Assembly (NCBI GenBank): GCA_026169375.1 | Contig: JAPFCR010000014.1 | Span: 62,001 to 126,000, forward strand | DNA from: Sporosarcina sp. | Lineage (GTDB): Bacteria; Bacillota; Bacilli; Bacillales_A; Planococcaceae | DNA: 64,000 nucleotides | Direction of reading: 5' to 3' | Part shown: positions 45,504 through 54,106 of the stretch, one piece after another | How the letters are laid out: the number at the start of each line of letters is the position of its first letter | Position numbering within the stretch: position 1 is the first letter of the stretch | Made by a program: the position numbers and the translations under genes | Notes under the pieces: generated by a model | Database searches by the model: none | Seen by the model: only the letters and a program-made list of their open reading frames with translations | Told to the model about the DNA's origin: nothing

Positions 45504-46835
45504 ATGATGAGCGCAAAAGAGAAAGCACGTATTCAAAAAAACTTTGAAGAAAAAATGGATTACGATGAGCTGATGAACTGTACGCGTTGTGGATTTTGTT
45601 TACCCACTTGCCCCACTTACATCGAATCCGGGAAAGATGAACTACATTCACCGCGTGGAAGAATCGCGTTAATGAAAGGTGTAGTCGATGGGTTAATCGA
45701 GCCTGATGAAGATGTGAAACGTTCGATTGATTTATGTCTTGGTTGCCGTGCTTGTGAACCAGTTTGTCCATCAGGTGTTAATTTTGGTCATTTACTCGAA
45801 CAAGCAAGAGATGCGATTTACCAAACAAATGATCAATCATTCCCTGAAAAAGCGATGCGTGGTTTCTTTTTCAATCAACTCTTTCCTTACCAAAACCGGA
45901 TGATTGGTGCGGTCGGGTTACTCGGATTTTATCAGCGTTCAGGGCTACAAAAATTGACACGCTCTGTTGGGATTTTAAATTTATTCCCTGATACGATGCG
46001 CATGATGGAGAAAGTATTGCCAGAAGTGCCTAAACGTAAGGAAATGAAAGAACGTCCAAGTCACTTGGCTTCCATAGGCAAGCAACAGAAAAAAGTTGCC
46101 TTCTTTTCAGGTTGTTTAATGGATACGATTTTCCAGTCGACAAATGATGCGACAACAAAGTTATTACAATATGCAGGTTGTGAAATTGTTATTCCCAAAA
46201 TGCAGAGTTGCTGTGGTGCACTGCATGGACATAGCGGAGAGCAAGACCGTGCAAGAGAAATGGCAAAGCGTAATATTGAAGCTTTTGAAGTTGCAAAAAT
46301 AGACTATATTATTACAAATGCAGGCGGCTGTGGTGCTTTTTTAGTCGATTATGCACATTTACTAAAAGATGATCCAGAGTGGCATGAACGGGCAGTCGCT
46401 TTTTCGAATAAAATTAAAGACATTACACAAATTTTAATAGAATTGGAATTTGACAAACAACCACTCCAACTAGAACATCAAATCATTACATATCAAGATT
46501 CCTGTCATTTAAAAAATGGACAGAAGACTTTCAACGAACCTCGTCAACTATTACAAGCAATTGAAGGTGTGCAGTTTGTAGAAATGCATGACGCAGGTCA
46601 TTGCTGTGGTTCAGCAGGAATTTATAATCTTGTTGAATCTGATATGTCGATGCAAATTCTAGATTATAAAATGGAGCAAACAAAACAGACGAATGCAAAA
46701 ACAGTTGTAACGACAAATCCAGGTTGCTTACTGCAAATGAAACTAGGGATTGAGCGTGAAGGATTGTCGGACAAAATGGATGCAGTTCATATTGTTGAGT
46801 TGTTGATAGAAGCTTATGAAAATGGAAGAAAGTAA
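45504..46835 (+). CDS. glcF: Glycolate oxidase iron-sulfur subunit GlcF
   Basis: GlcF (443 aa) has two N-terminal [4Fe-4S] motifs, CTRCGFCLPTCPTY and CLGCRACEPVCPSGV. Two C-terminal CCG domains follow (KMQSCCGALHGHSGE and AGHCCGSAGIYN). It accepts electrons from GlcD and passes them to the quinone pool. The start is ATG 45504 with only a weak GGTGAT site, suggesting coupling to glcD. It ends the lut-glc transcript before a strong terminator. Confidence 0.94.
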   Translation: MMSAKEKARIQKNFEEKMDYDELMNCTRCGFCLPTCPTYIESGKDELHSPRGRIALMKGVVDGLIEPDEDVKRSIDLCLGCRACEPVCPSGVNFGHLLEQARDAIYQTNDQSFPEKAMRGFFFNQLFPYQNRMIGAVGLLGFYQRSGLQKLTRSVGILNLFPDTMRMMEKVLPEVPKRKEMKERPSHLASIGKQQKKVAFFSGCLMDTIFQSTNDATTKLLQYAGCEIVIPKMQSCCGALHGHSGEQDRAREMAKRNIEAFEVAKIDYIITNAGGCGAFLVDYAHLLKDDPEWHERAVAFSNKIKDITQILIELEFDKQPLQLEHQIITYQDSCHLKNGQKTFNEPRQLLQAIEGVQFVEMHDAGHCCGSAGIYNLVESDMSMQILDYKMEQTKQTNAKTVVTTNPGCLLQMKLGIEREGLSDKMDAVHIVELLIEAYENGRK

Positions 46836-46841
46836 TTGAAG

Positions 46842-46882
46842 TCCTTGTGCACATCGTTAAAAATGTGCATAAGGATTTTTCA
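46842..46882 (+). terminator. Intrinsic terminator of the lut-glc operon
   Basis: TCCTTGTGCACAT and ATGTGCATAAGGA pair over 13 bp with one mismatch, followed by a T-run. Confidence 0.88.
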
Positions 46883-46975
46883 TAGGAGATATGATTGTAG
46901 TTTGAAAATGAATCTCTGGGAACGACATTGTTAGCGAATTTACAATTATTTTAATCCATTTAAAATAGTTTTCTG

Positions 46976-47067
46976 TTGAAACTCTGAATTATTCAATCTA
47001 CAATAGAAGGTATTCCTATTATTTTTTTATATGTGAGTGTTACGAATGTGGGAAAACGTGTTACGAA
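46976..47067 (+). promoter_or_regulatory. Promoter of the nik operon with a GTGTTACGAA direct repeat
   Basis: TTGAAA (46976-46981) and TACAAT (46999-47004) have exact 17-bp spacing. Downstream GTGTTACGAA occurs twice, at 47037-47046 and 47058-47067, 21 bp apart (two helical turns). NikR operators in many bacteria use a GTGTTAC half-site, normally as an inverted pair. Here both copies face the same way. The second copy reaches into the nikR ribosome site. Confidence 0.65.
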
Positions 47068-47082
47068 AGGAGCGGTTTACGT

Positions 47083-47502
47083 TTGGATGATTCATTATTA
47101 AAGCGATTTAGTGTTTCAATGGAAGGCAGCCTACTAAGAAAGTTCGACCAATTGGTAACGCAAAGAGGTTATTCGAATCGTTCGGAAGCTGTTCGAGATC
47201 TCGTTCGTGAAGCGATTCTTGAACAAACTTGGGAAGAAAACGATGAGCTAATCGCTGGAACGATTTTATTATTTTATAACCATCATCAGCGAAATTTGCT
47301 AGAAGAAATGACGAATATTCAACATGATATGCATGACTTAATCATGGCAACGACGCATTTTCATTTGAATCAAGAAAGTTGTTTAGAACTTATCGTCGTA
47401 CAAGGTAAAGCTGGTGAAGTACGTGAACTAAGTAATCGTTTAACAAGTTTAAAAGGTGTAGACTTTGGAGATTTCACAGTCGCACCCGTTGAGAAAATAT
47501 AA
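47083..47502 (+). CDS. nikR: Nickel-responsive regulator NikR
   Basis: NikR is a Ni(II)-binding ribbon-helix-helix repressor of nickel uptake. The 139-aa protein has an N-terminal RHH (KRFSVSMEGSLLRKFDQLV, then SNRSEAVRDLVR) and a C-terminal ACT domain. The nickel ligands correspond to His81, His92, His94 and Cys100, matching E. coli His76, His87, His89 and Cys95. It starts at TTG 47083 behind AAAGGAG. As first gene of the operon it probably represses itself and nikABCDE through the repeats upstream. Confidence 0.95.
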   Translation: MDDSLLKRFSVSMEGSLLRKFDQLVTQRGYSNRSEAVRDLVREAILEQTWEENDELIAGTILLFYNHHQRNLLEEMTNIQHDMHDLIMATTHFHLNQESCLELIVVQGKAGEVRELSNRLTSLKGVDFGDFTVAPVEKI

Positions 47503-47521
47503 TGTACAGGAGTGTGGAAAG

Positions 47522-49141
47522 TTGAAGAAGTATTCAAGAATGCTGCTACTCGCAGTACTTGCAGTGACAGTCGTATTAGCAGGATGTACATCATCGTCTA
47601 AACCGACAGAAGAAAAACCATCAGAAGATCAAGAAACTGAGAAAAAAGATGAACTTGTTCTGGCTTTTAATAATGAACCAGATGCAGGTTTTGACCCAAT
47701 TACTGGGTGGGGACGTTACGGGTCTCCATTGTTTCAAAGTACACTTTTAAAACGAAATGATGATTTAGAAATAGTCCATGATTTAGCAACAGATTATGAA
47801 GTGAGTGAAGACGGGAAAACGTGGACAGTTCAGCTACGTGACGATGTTCAGTTTTCAGACGGGGAACCACTCACAGCAGACGATGTTGTGTTTACATTTG
47901 AAAAGGCAGCGGCAAGCGGTTCTGTTGTTGACTTAAATGCGTTAGAAAAAGTAGAAGCGATCGATGAAACAACTGTCGAGTTTACGCTAGAAGAACCACA
48001 ATCTACTTTTGTGAATAACCTTGTCGCAACAGGGATTGTACCGGAACATGCCTATGATGAAAATTATGCAGAAAATCCAATTGGTTCAGGCCCATTTAAA
48101 ATGATCCAATGGGATAGAGGACAGCAACTCATCGTTGAAGTGAACGAGAACTATTATGATAAAAAATCTGAGTTTAATAAGTTAACGTTTTTATTCTTAA
48201 ATGAAGATGCAGCATTTGCAGCAGCACAAGCAGGAAAAGTAGATTTTGCGTATATTCCACCTGCATTCAGTCAAAAAGAAGTGCCAGGAATGAAGTTAGA
48301 AGTATTAGAAACAGTAGATAACCGCGGCATCGTGTTCCCATATGTGCCTTCCGGGGAAGAAACAGAAGAAGGCTATCCAATTGGAAATGACGTCACCGCA
48401 GATCCAGCAATTCGTCACGCAATTAATATCGCAGTTGACCGCGAAGCGTTAATTGACGGGGTGCTAGAAGGATATGGGACACCTGCTTATACGTCAGCGG
48501 ATGAATTACCTTGGTGGAATCCTGAAACGGTCATTGAAGATGGAGATCTAGAAGGTGCTGAGGAAATATTAGAAGAAGCGGGTTGGATTATGAATGAAAA
48601 GAGTGGTGTTCGTGAAAAAAATGGGTTGAAAGCTGAGTTTGAGTTGTATTATTTAGCAGATGATGAAATCCGCCAGTCTCTTTCAATCGCAGTTGCAGAT
48701 ATGTTAAAACCGCTTGGTATTCAAGTGAATGTTGAAGGTGGAAGTTGGGATGTATTAGGCCAGAAAATGGCGTCACAACCTGTTTTAATGGGCTGGGGAA
48801 GTCATGATCCACATGAGTTATACAATATTTATAGCGCTAATAATGCAGGCGTAGAGTTCTTTAACACAGGTTATTATAAAAATGAAAAAGTAGATGAATA
48901 TTTTGAAAAAGCGCTTCGTGCAACAAGCGAAGAAGAAGCGATTGAGTATTGGAAGAAAGCACAATGGGACGGAGAAACAGGCTTAAGTGGTAAAGGGGAT
49001 GCACCTTGGGCTTGGCTTGTGAACATTAATCACTTGTATTTAGTGAAAGAAGGACTTGATATTGGTGATCAACGTATTCACGTTCACGGGCACGCATGGC
49101 CATCAACAGATAACCTTGTTGACTGGAAATGGGAATCATAA
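47522..49141 (+). CDS. nikA: Nickel ABC transporter, substrate-binding lipoprotein NikA
   Basis: NikA is a family 5 extracellular solute-binding lipoprotein of 539 aa. The signal peptide ends in lipobox LAGC with Cys22, followed by a Ser/Glu/Lys-rich linker. The SBP_bac_5 domain starts at about residue 50 (PDAGFDPITGWGRYGSPLFQ). The conserved IGSGPFKM and IDRxAL-like NIAVDREALIDGV are present. It delivers nickel, probably as a complex with a small chelator, to NikBC. It starts at TTG 47522 behind CAGGAGTG. Confidence 0.92.
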   Translation: MKKYSRMLLLAVLAVTVVLAGCTSSSKPTEEKPSEDQETEKKDELVLAFNNEPDAGFDPITGWGRYGSPLFQSTLLKRNDDLEIVHDLATDYEVSEDGKTWTVQLRDDVQFSDGEPLTADDVVFTFEKAAASGSVVDLNALEKVEAIDETTVEFTLEEPQSTFVNNLVATGIVPEHAYDENYAENPIGSGPFKMIQWDRGQQLIVEVNENYYDKKSEFNKLTFLFLNEDAAFAAAQAGKVDFAYIPPAFSQKEVPGMKLEVLETVDNRGIVFPYVPSGEETEEGYPIGNDVTADPAIRHAINIAVDREALIDGVLEGYGTPAYTSADELPWWNPETVIEDGDLEGAEEILEEAGWIMNEKSGVREKNGLKAEFELYYLADDEIRQSLSIAVADMLKPLGIQVNVEGGSWDVLGQKMASQPVLMGWGSHDPHELYNIYSANNAGVEFFNTGYYKNEKVDEYFEKALRATSEEEAIEYWKKAQWDGETGLSGKGDAPWAWLVNINHLYLVKEGLDIGDQRIHVHGHAWPSTDNLVDWKWES

Positions 49142-49152
49142 GGTAGTCGTCT

Positions 49153-50136
49153 ATGATGAAAATTGGGCGTTTTCTACTTTTTAAAATGATTCGCATCATT
49201 ACATTAGTTGTTGCGATTTGTTTTATTTCATTTTTATTAGTGAAAAATTCTCCAATCGACCCAATTCAAGCTTATATCGGTGCGGATATGTTAAAAGTAA
49301 GTCCCGAACAACGTGGACAAATTGCGGCGTATTGGGGACTCAATGAACCTGTCATGACCCAGTTTTTAAATTGGGGACGTGCAGTTATACAAGGTGATTT
49401 AGGGACGTCGATGATTTATCGGCGTCCAGTTATTGATGTGATTGGAGAACGATTTGTCAATTCCATTGTGTTAATGATTGCTGCATGGCTTTTTTCTGGG
49501 GTGTTTGGATTTATACTTGGTGTCGTTGCAGCGATGAAAAGGAATACATGGGTTGACCGTTTTATTCAGTGGTATTGTTATACGCTTGCGTCAACACCTA
49601 CGTTTTGGGTAGGACTGTTGATGCTGATGATCTTTGCTGTATCACTTGGTTGGTTCCCAGTTGGGCTAGGTGTTCCGATTGGTGTGTTAACAGAAGACGT
49701 CACTATACTTGATAAGATTCGGCATTTAGTGTTGCCAGCTGTCACATTAAGTATTGTTGGCGTAGCGAATGTAGCGCTTCATACACGTGAAAAGCTAATT
49801 GACGTGCTTTCGAGCGATTACGTCCTTTTTGCGCGCGCAAGAGGCGAGCGCGGCTTGACCCTGTTTTGGCGTCATGGCCTACGAAATGTTGCATTACCAG
49901 CGATTACGTTACAGTTTGCAGCGTTTAGTGAATTATTCGGCGGAGCGGTACTCGCGGAACAAGTCTTTTCTTACCCGGGACTCGGGCAAGCAACGGTAGA
50001 AGCTGGCCTTCGCGGGGATGTTCCGTTATTATTAGGGCTTGTTATTTTTAGTACGGTATTTGTTTTTGTAGGGAATTTACTAGCGGATATGATTTACGAA
50101 TTTGTAGACCCGCGGACGAGGGAGGGGCGTATCTGA
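49153..50136 (+). CDS. nikB: Nickel ABC transporter permease NikB
   Basis: NikB (327 aa) is a DppB/OppB-type inner permease with six TM helices and an N-terminal anchor helix. The EAA loop near residue 230 (ARARGERGLTLFWRHGLRNV) is the contact to the ATPases. The C-terminus GNLLADMIYEFVDPRTREG is typical of the family. Tandem ATGs at 49153 and 49156 follow AAGGTAG. The stop overlaps the nikC start by one base. Confidence 0.93.
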   Translation: MMKIGRFLLFKMIRIITLVVAICFISFLLVKNSPIDPIQAYIGADMLKVSPEQRGQIAAYWGLNEPVMTQFLNWGRAVIQGDLGTSMIYRRPVIDVIGERFVNSIVLMIAAWLFSGVFGFILGVVAAMKRNTWVDRFIQWYCYTLASTPTFWVGLLMLMIFAVSLGWFPVGLGVPIGVLTEDVTILDKIRHLVLPAVTLSIVGVANVALHTREKLIDVLSSDYVLFARARGERGLTLFWRHGLRNVALPAITLQFAAFSELFGGAVLAEQVFSYPGLGQATVEAGLRGDVPLLLGLVIFSTVFVFVGNLLADMIYEFVDPRTREGRI

Positions 50137-50969
50137 TGAAAACGAACCTCTCAATGAACCGAAGACAACGGACATTATGGACGATTGTGTTAGGGTTTTT
50201 ATTATTAATGGCCATTTTATTTAGTAAAACTTGGGTCAATACTGGAAATATTTTAACGAATTTAGAGACGCGTAATGTAGCGCCGTCATTTGAACATTTA
50301 TTCGGAACGGATTGGCTCGGCCGGGATATGTTTACTCGAACGATGCTAGGTCTTTCTTTAAGTATTAAAGTGGGGTTACTCGGTGCGTTTGGCAGTACAG
50401 CGATTGCGTTAATCTTAGGCATGGCGGCTGCAACGATGGGAAAAGTCGCTGATCAGTTTATTTCTTGGTTAATCGATTTATTTTTAAGTGTTCCGCATTT
50501 AGTCGCGTTAATTTTAATTTCTTTCACATTAGGTGGAGGTTATAAAGGTGTCATTGTCGGGATTATGGCGACGCATTGGCCAAGTTTAGCGCGTGTCGTT
50601 AGAGCGGAAGTGATGCAAGTACGTTCGGCTGAATATGTAAAAGTGTCTAGGCGATTGGGAAAGTCGAATGGCTGGATTGCGGCGCATCATATATTTCCAC
50701 ATTTACTCCCGCAAGTGTTAATCGGGTTTATGTTGTTGTTTCCCCATGCGATTTTACATGAAGCCGCGATTACGTTTTTAGGGTTAGGTTTATCCCCTCA
50801 TGAACCTGCGATTGGTATTATTTTATCGGAATCAATGAAATATTTATCCTCTGGTTTATGGTGGCTCGCCTTTTTCCCTGGGTTGTCTTTGTTAATTGTC
50901 GTGCGTGTGTTTGATAAAATCGGGGGAAGTTTACGATTGTTAATTGACCCAACAAAAGCGCATTTATAA
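50136..50969 (+). CDS. nikC: Nickel ABC transporter permease NikC
   Basis: NikC (277 aa) is a DppC/OppC-type permease. An N-terminal TM is followed by the conserved FGTDWLGRDMFTRTMLG and five further TM helices. The EAA loop is VKVSRRLGKSNGWIAAHHIF. It forms the transmembrane channel with NikB. Its ATG overlaps the nikB stop (TGATG), indicating translational coupling. Confidence 0.93.
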   Translation: MKTNLSMNRRQRTLWTIVLGFLLLMAILFSKTWVNTGNILTNLETRNVAPSFEHLFGTDWLGRDMFTRTMLGLSLSIKVGLLGAFGSTAIALILGMAAATMGKVADQFISWLIDLFLSVPHLVALILISFTLGGGYKGVIVGIMATHWPSLARVVRAEVMQVRSAEYVKVSRRLGKSNGWIAAHHIFPHLLPQVLIGFMLLFPHAILHEAAITFLGLGLSPHEPAIGIILSESMKYLSSGLWWLAFFPGLSLLIVVRVFDKIGGSLRLLIDPTKAHL

Positions 50970-51000
50970 TAATGTAGATAGAAAAGAAAGGAGGTCTCGC

Positions 51001-51924
51001 ATGTCGATTTTAGAAGTGGAGAATTTATCGATTTCCTTTCAACAGTACGGTAGCGGGTTAAAGCGCCGAACACTCGATGTCATGTCGAATTTAAGTATAG
51101 CTCTTGAAGCGGGTGAAATTTTGGCAGTAGTCGGTTCGAGTGGTTCTGGGAAAAGTTTATTGGCCCATGCGATATTAGGAATTTTGCCAGACAATGCAAA
51201 GACAAGTGGTGATATTCGTTATAACGGGGAAGTGTTAACACCTGAACGTTTGCAGTCATTACGCGGTAAAGAAATTGCGTTAATTCCCCAATCGGTCAAT
51301 TTTTTAGACCCTTTAATGCAAGTCGGGAAACAAGTTCGGCAATCTGCAAGAAAAGGAGATGCCATTAGTCGGCAAAAAGCTGTGTTTGAACGGTATCAAC
51401 TAGCACCACATGTCGCGAAGATGTATCCTTTCCAGTTATCAGGCGGGATGGCGCGTCGAACATTACTCTCAACAGCGGCGGTCAGTGGTGCAGATGTTAT
51501 TATTGCAGATGAACCGACACCAGGACTCGATGAAACCGTGATGAAAGAAGCATTGGAAAACTTTAAAGAGTTTGCGGATGAAGGGCGCGCGGTGATGCTC
51601 ATTACACATGATATTGAAGCGGCACTAACGATCGCAGATAAAATTGCGGTATTTTATGCTGGAACGGTTGTCGAAATTGCGCCGATTGAAGATTTCACTG
51701 GAAATGGTGAAAAATTACGTCATCCTTATACAAAAGCACTTTGGAAGGCGTTACCGAAAAATGACTTTATACCAATTCCAGGTGCGCAACCTCATTTAGA
51801 TGATTTGCCACTGGGTTGTTTATTCGCTCCGCGTTGTCCATTAATGACAGAAGCATGTACAAAAGCGCGTCCTGAGATGCGAGACTTGCGCGGTGGAAAG
51901 GTACGATGTATCCATGCGACTTGA
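51001..51924 (+). CDS. nikD: Nickel ABC transporter ATP-binding protein NikD
   Basis: NikD (307 aa) is an ATPase of the Opp/Dpp/Nik family. It has Walker A GSSGSGKS, signature QLSGGMARR, Walker B VIIADEP and the H-loop LITHD. The C-terminal oligopeptide-transporter extension carries the Cys cluster LGCLFAPRCPLMTEAC found in this family, which can bind an Fe-S cluster. The start is ATG 51001 behind AAAGGAGGT. It overlaps nikE by 11 bp. Confidence 0.93.
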   Translation: MSILEVENLSISFQQYGSGLKRRTLDVMSNLSIALEAGEILAVVGSSGSGKSLLAHAILGILPDNAKTSGDIRYNGEVLTPERLQSLRGKEIALIPQSVNFLDPLMQVGKQVRQSARKGDAISRQKAVFERYQLAPHVAKMYPFQLSGGMARRTLLSTAAVSGADVIIADEPTPGLDETVMKEALENFKEFADEGRAVMLITHDIEAALTIADKIAVFYAGTVVEIAPIEDFTGNGEKLRHPYTKALWKALPKNDFIPIPGAQPHLDDLPLGCLFAPRCPLMTEACTKARPEMRDLRGGKVRCIHAT

Positions 51925-52507
51925 AGCGAAAGGAATTAGTTTTAAATACGGTAAAAACCCGTGGCTCTTTCAGGATGTCGATTTTGAGATTGAAGCAGGC
52001 GAAGTAGTTGGCTTAACAGGTGTAAGCGGGCGCGGGAAAACAACTTTTTGCCGGATTTTAGCAGGATTCGAACGACCAGTAGAAGGTGAAATTACACTAG
52101 GTGGAAAGCCACTTCAACAAACTGGTGTCCATCCCGTCCAAATGGTATTACAACATCCTGAACAAGCCGTCAACCCGCGCTGGAAAATGCAAAAAGTGTT
52201 ACAGGAAAGTGGTCCGTTAGATGATGCGTTACGTGAGCGTTTAGGTATTGAACGCACTTGGCTATCTCGTTGGCCGAATGAACTTTCAGGCGGAGAGCTC
52301 CAACGATTTTGTGTGGCGCGTGCACTGGCTGCGAATCCGAAGTTTTTAATCGCGGATGAAATGACAACGATGTTAGATGCTATTACACAAGCTCAAATTT
52401 GGCAGGCTGTGTTAGAAGCGGCGAAAGAAAGAGAAATGGGTATCATCGTTGTCAGTCATGAGCGAAATTTAATAAAAAGATTATGTGATCGTGTTGTGGA
52501 ATTATGA
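51914..52507 (+). CDS. nikE: Nickel ABC transporter ATP-binding protein NikE (short form)
   Basis: NikE (197 aa) is the second ATPase of the transporter. All catalytic motifs are present: Walker A GVSGRGKTT, signature ELSGGELQR, Walker B FLIADEM and H-loop VVSHE. It ends right after the RecA-like core, without the extension of about 60 residues found in NikD and in longer NikE proteins. The start is ATG 51914 with AAAGG about 11 bases upstream. A GTG seven codons earlier has no site. It is the last gene of the operon. Confidence 0.9.
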   Translation: MRLEAKGISFKYGKNPWLFQDVDFEIEAGEVVGLTGVSGRGKTTFCRILAGFERPVEGEITLGGKPLQQTGVHPVQMVLQHPEQAVNPRWKMQKVLQESGPLDDALRERLGIERTWLSRWPNELSGGELQRFCVARALAANPKFLIADEMTTMLDAITQAQIWQAVLEAAKEREMGIIVVSHERNLIKRLCDRVVEL

Positions 52508-52513
52508 CGTCAT

Positions 52514-52548
52514 GTCCCCCTGAGAAAGTTTCTTAGGGGGATTTTTTG
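52514..52548 (+). terminator. Intrinsic terminator of the nik operon
   Basis: TCCCCCTGAGAAA and TTTCTTAGGGGGA form a nearly perfect stem followed by TTTTTT. Confidence 0.92.
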
Positions 52549-52581
52549 GTACTTTTTTTAGCAGTTAGTCAATGTGAATGG

Positions 52582-52632
52582 AACACGCATCTGCTTCCAG
52601 CAAATCAGCTGTGCGTTTTAATTTTTCTTTTG
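52582..52632 (+). terminator. Second hairpin after nikE
   Basis: AACACGCATCTG and CAGCTGTGCGTT form an imperfect 12-bp stem with a 12-nt loop, followed by TTAATTTTTC. It may be a back-up terminator. The rest of 52633-52758 shows no feature except the AAAGGGGGTG ribosome site of the holin gene. Confidence 0.5.
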
Positions 52633-52758
52633 TTTTTCCCTTTTTCTAACCTAACAAAAGTAGTTTGAATAAAAATTAATTTCCATCCAAACAAGTATGT
52701 TCATACGCCGTTCCATAAAGACAAGCAAATCATATAGTACATCAAAGGGGGTGTACGT

Positions 52759-53010
52759 ATGTTTGAAATTTACGATGTCGTGATTATTCCGTTCATTCTA
52801 GGCATTGTAGAGCTATTTAAAAGGGTGGGTGTGAGTAAGCGTTTTTTACCGTTTATTGCTCTACTGATTGGGATCGTAGTCGGTGTTGTATATGTCGCAG
52901 ATTTCGACTGGAAGCAAGGAATTTTAGTTGGCGGCATGCTTGGATTATCCGCCAGTGGATTATATTCAGGGACTAAAAATACAATCGAGAAGAATGGCGA
53001 CGAAGAGTAG
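52759..53010 (+). CDS. Phage-holin-like small membrane protein
   Basis: This 83-aa protein has two or three hydrophobic segments (about residues 7-20, 29-46 and 54-70) and a charged C-terminus (NTIEKNGDEE), the layout of a phage holin. AAAGGGGGTG precedes ATG 52759. It lies 29 bp upstream of a peptidoglycan amidase gene, the usual holin-endolysin order. Holins make membrane lesions that release endolysin. No other phage gene is nearby. Confidence 0.7.
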   Translation: MFEIYDVVIIPFILGIVELFKRVGVSKRFLPFIALLIGIVVGVVYVADFDWKQGILVGGMLGLSASGLYSGTKNTIEKNGDEE

Positions 53011-53039
53011 TCGCTATTTAAAAAGGGGGTGGAAGAATA

Positions 53040-54050
53040 ATGGTTCGAATTATTGAGATGCTTATTCCAAAATCAAATAAAAAAACGAGACCAGGTATCA
53101 AAAGAGTACCTCGGTCCATTACGATTCATGAGACAGACAATGAAGGTATTGGAGCCAACGCATTAGCGCATGCGAAGTTACAATACAATGGAAATATAAG
53201 GCTAGCCAGTTGGCATTTGCAAGTAGATGATGAGCCAGAAGTTTACTTGTCAATTCCATATGATGAAGTCGCCTATGCCGCTGGAGACGGGAAAGGACCC
53301 GGCAATATGTATTCCATCCATATTGAAGTGTGCGTGAACCGGGATGGAAATTATTTTAAAACGGTCAATCATACGGTAGAGGTCGTTCGATACTTATTGA
53401 ATAAATTCCCGTCTATTACAGAGGTTGTCCAGCACCATAAATGGAATGGTAAAAACTGTCCGCGTTATCTCCGGAGTGGCACAAAAGGAATCTCTTGGCA
53501 ACAGTTTTTACAAAAGGTAGCAAAAGGGAATGGGGGATCGGACACGCCACAAGTTCCACCAAAAGATAAAACACCAAATCATCTATTTAAAATTGGCGAA
53601 AAAGTTCGTATTAAAAAATCGGCAACTTATTATGCAACGGGTGAAGGAATCCCAGCGTATATAAAAGGGAGAACAGATATTGTCCTCCAAAAGAGTGCGA
53701 ATCGAGTGCTGTTAAAAGGGATTAACAGTTGGGTGAAGACGGAGGATCTAGAAGTTGTACGTGCTGCGGCTGCATTAGCAATCGATGGTTATATGGGACC
53801 CGCAACGATTAAAGCATTACAACGCTATTTCGGTACACCAATTGACGGTGTCATCAGTCGGCCATCTTTGTTAATTAAAGCCATGCAAAAATGGCTTGGA
53901 ACCCAACAAGACGGGATTATAAGTGAACCTTATTCAACAATGGTAGCGGCTTTGCAAAGACGTTATCAAACCCCCGTGGATGGGAAAATCAGTCGACCGT
54001 CTCTTGTTGTGAAAGAACTTCAACGCAGGTTGAATCGCGGAAAATTGTAA
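53040..54050 (+). CDS. N-acetylmuramoyl-L-alanine amidase (endolysin)
   Basis: This 336-aa peptidoglycan hydrolase has an N-terminal Amidase_2 domain (about residues 15-160). Zinc and catalytic residues lie in SITIHETDN, ASWHLQVDD and HHKWNGKNCPRYLR. An SH3-like region spans about 180-240 (RIKKSATYYATGEG). Three C-terminal peptidoglycan-binding-like repeats centre on ALQRYFGTPIDG, MQKWLGTQQDG and LQRRYQTPVDG. It has no signal peptide, as expected for a holin-dependent phage-type endolysin. The start is ATG 53040 with AGGGGGTGG upstream. Confidence 0.88.
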   Translation: MVRIIEMLIPKSNKKTRPGIKRVPRSITIHETDNEGIGANALAHAKLQYNGNIRLASWHLQVDDEPEVYLSIPYDEVAYAAGDGKGPGNMYSIHIEVCVNRDGNYFKTVNHTVEVVRYLLNKFPSITEVVQHHKWNGKNCPRYLRSGTKGISWQQFLQKVAKGNGGSDTPQVPPKDKTPNHLFKIGEKVRIKKSATYYATGEGIPAYIKGRTDIVLQKSANRVLLKGINSWVKTEDLEVVRAAAALAIDGYMGPATIKALQRYFGTPIDGVISRPSLLIKAMQKWLGTQQDGIISEPYSTMVAALQRRYQTPVDGKISRPSLVVKELQRRLNRGKL

Positions 54051-54063
54051 GCCTATTTGTACA

Positions 54064-54100
54064 ATAAAAAAAGCAGGTAAAGATTAATCTTTACCCGCAT
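54064..54100 (-). terminator. Terminator between endolysin and BCCT genes
   Basis: GCGGGTAAAGAT and ATCTTTACCTGC form the stem on the minus strand, followed by T7. It ends the minus-strand BCCT transcript and may also serve the endolysin gene. Confidence 0.85.
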
Positions 54101-54106
54101 TTCATT

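Noticed and set aside
52759..54050. Part of a larger prophage
   Set aside because: Apart from the holin and endolysin no integrase, structural, replication or attachment-site sequence is visible within several kilobases on either side.
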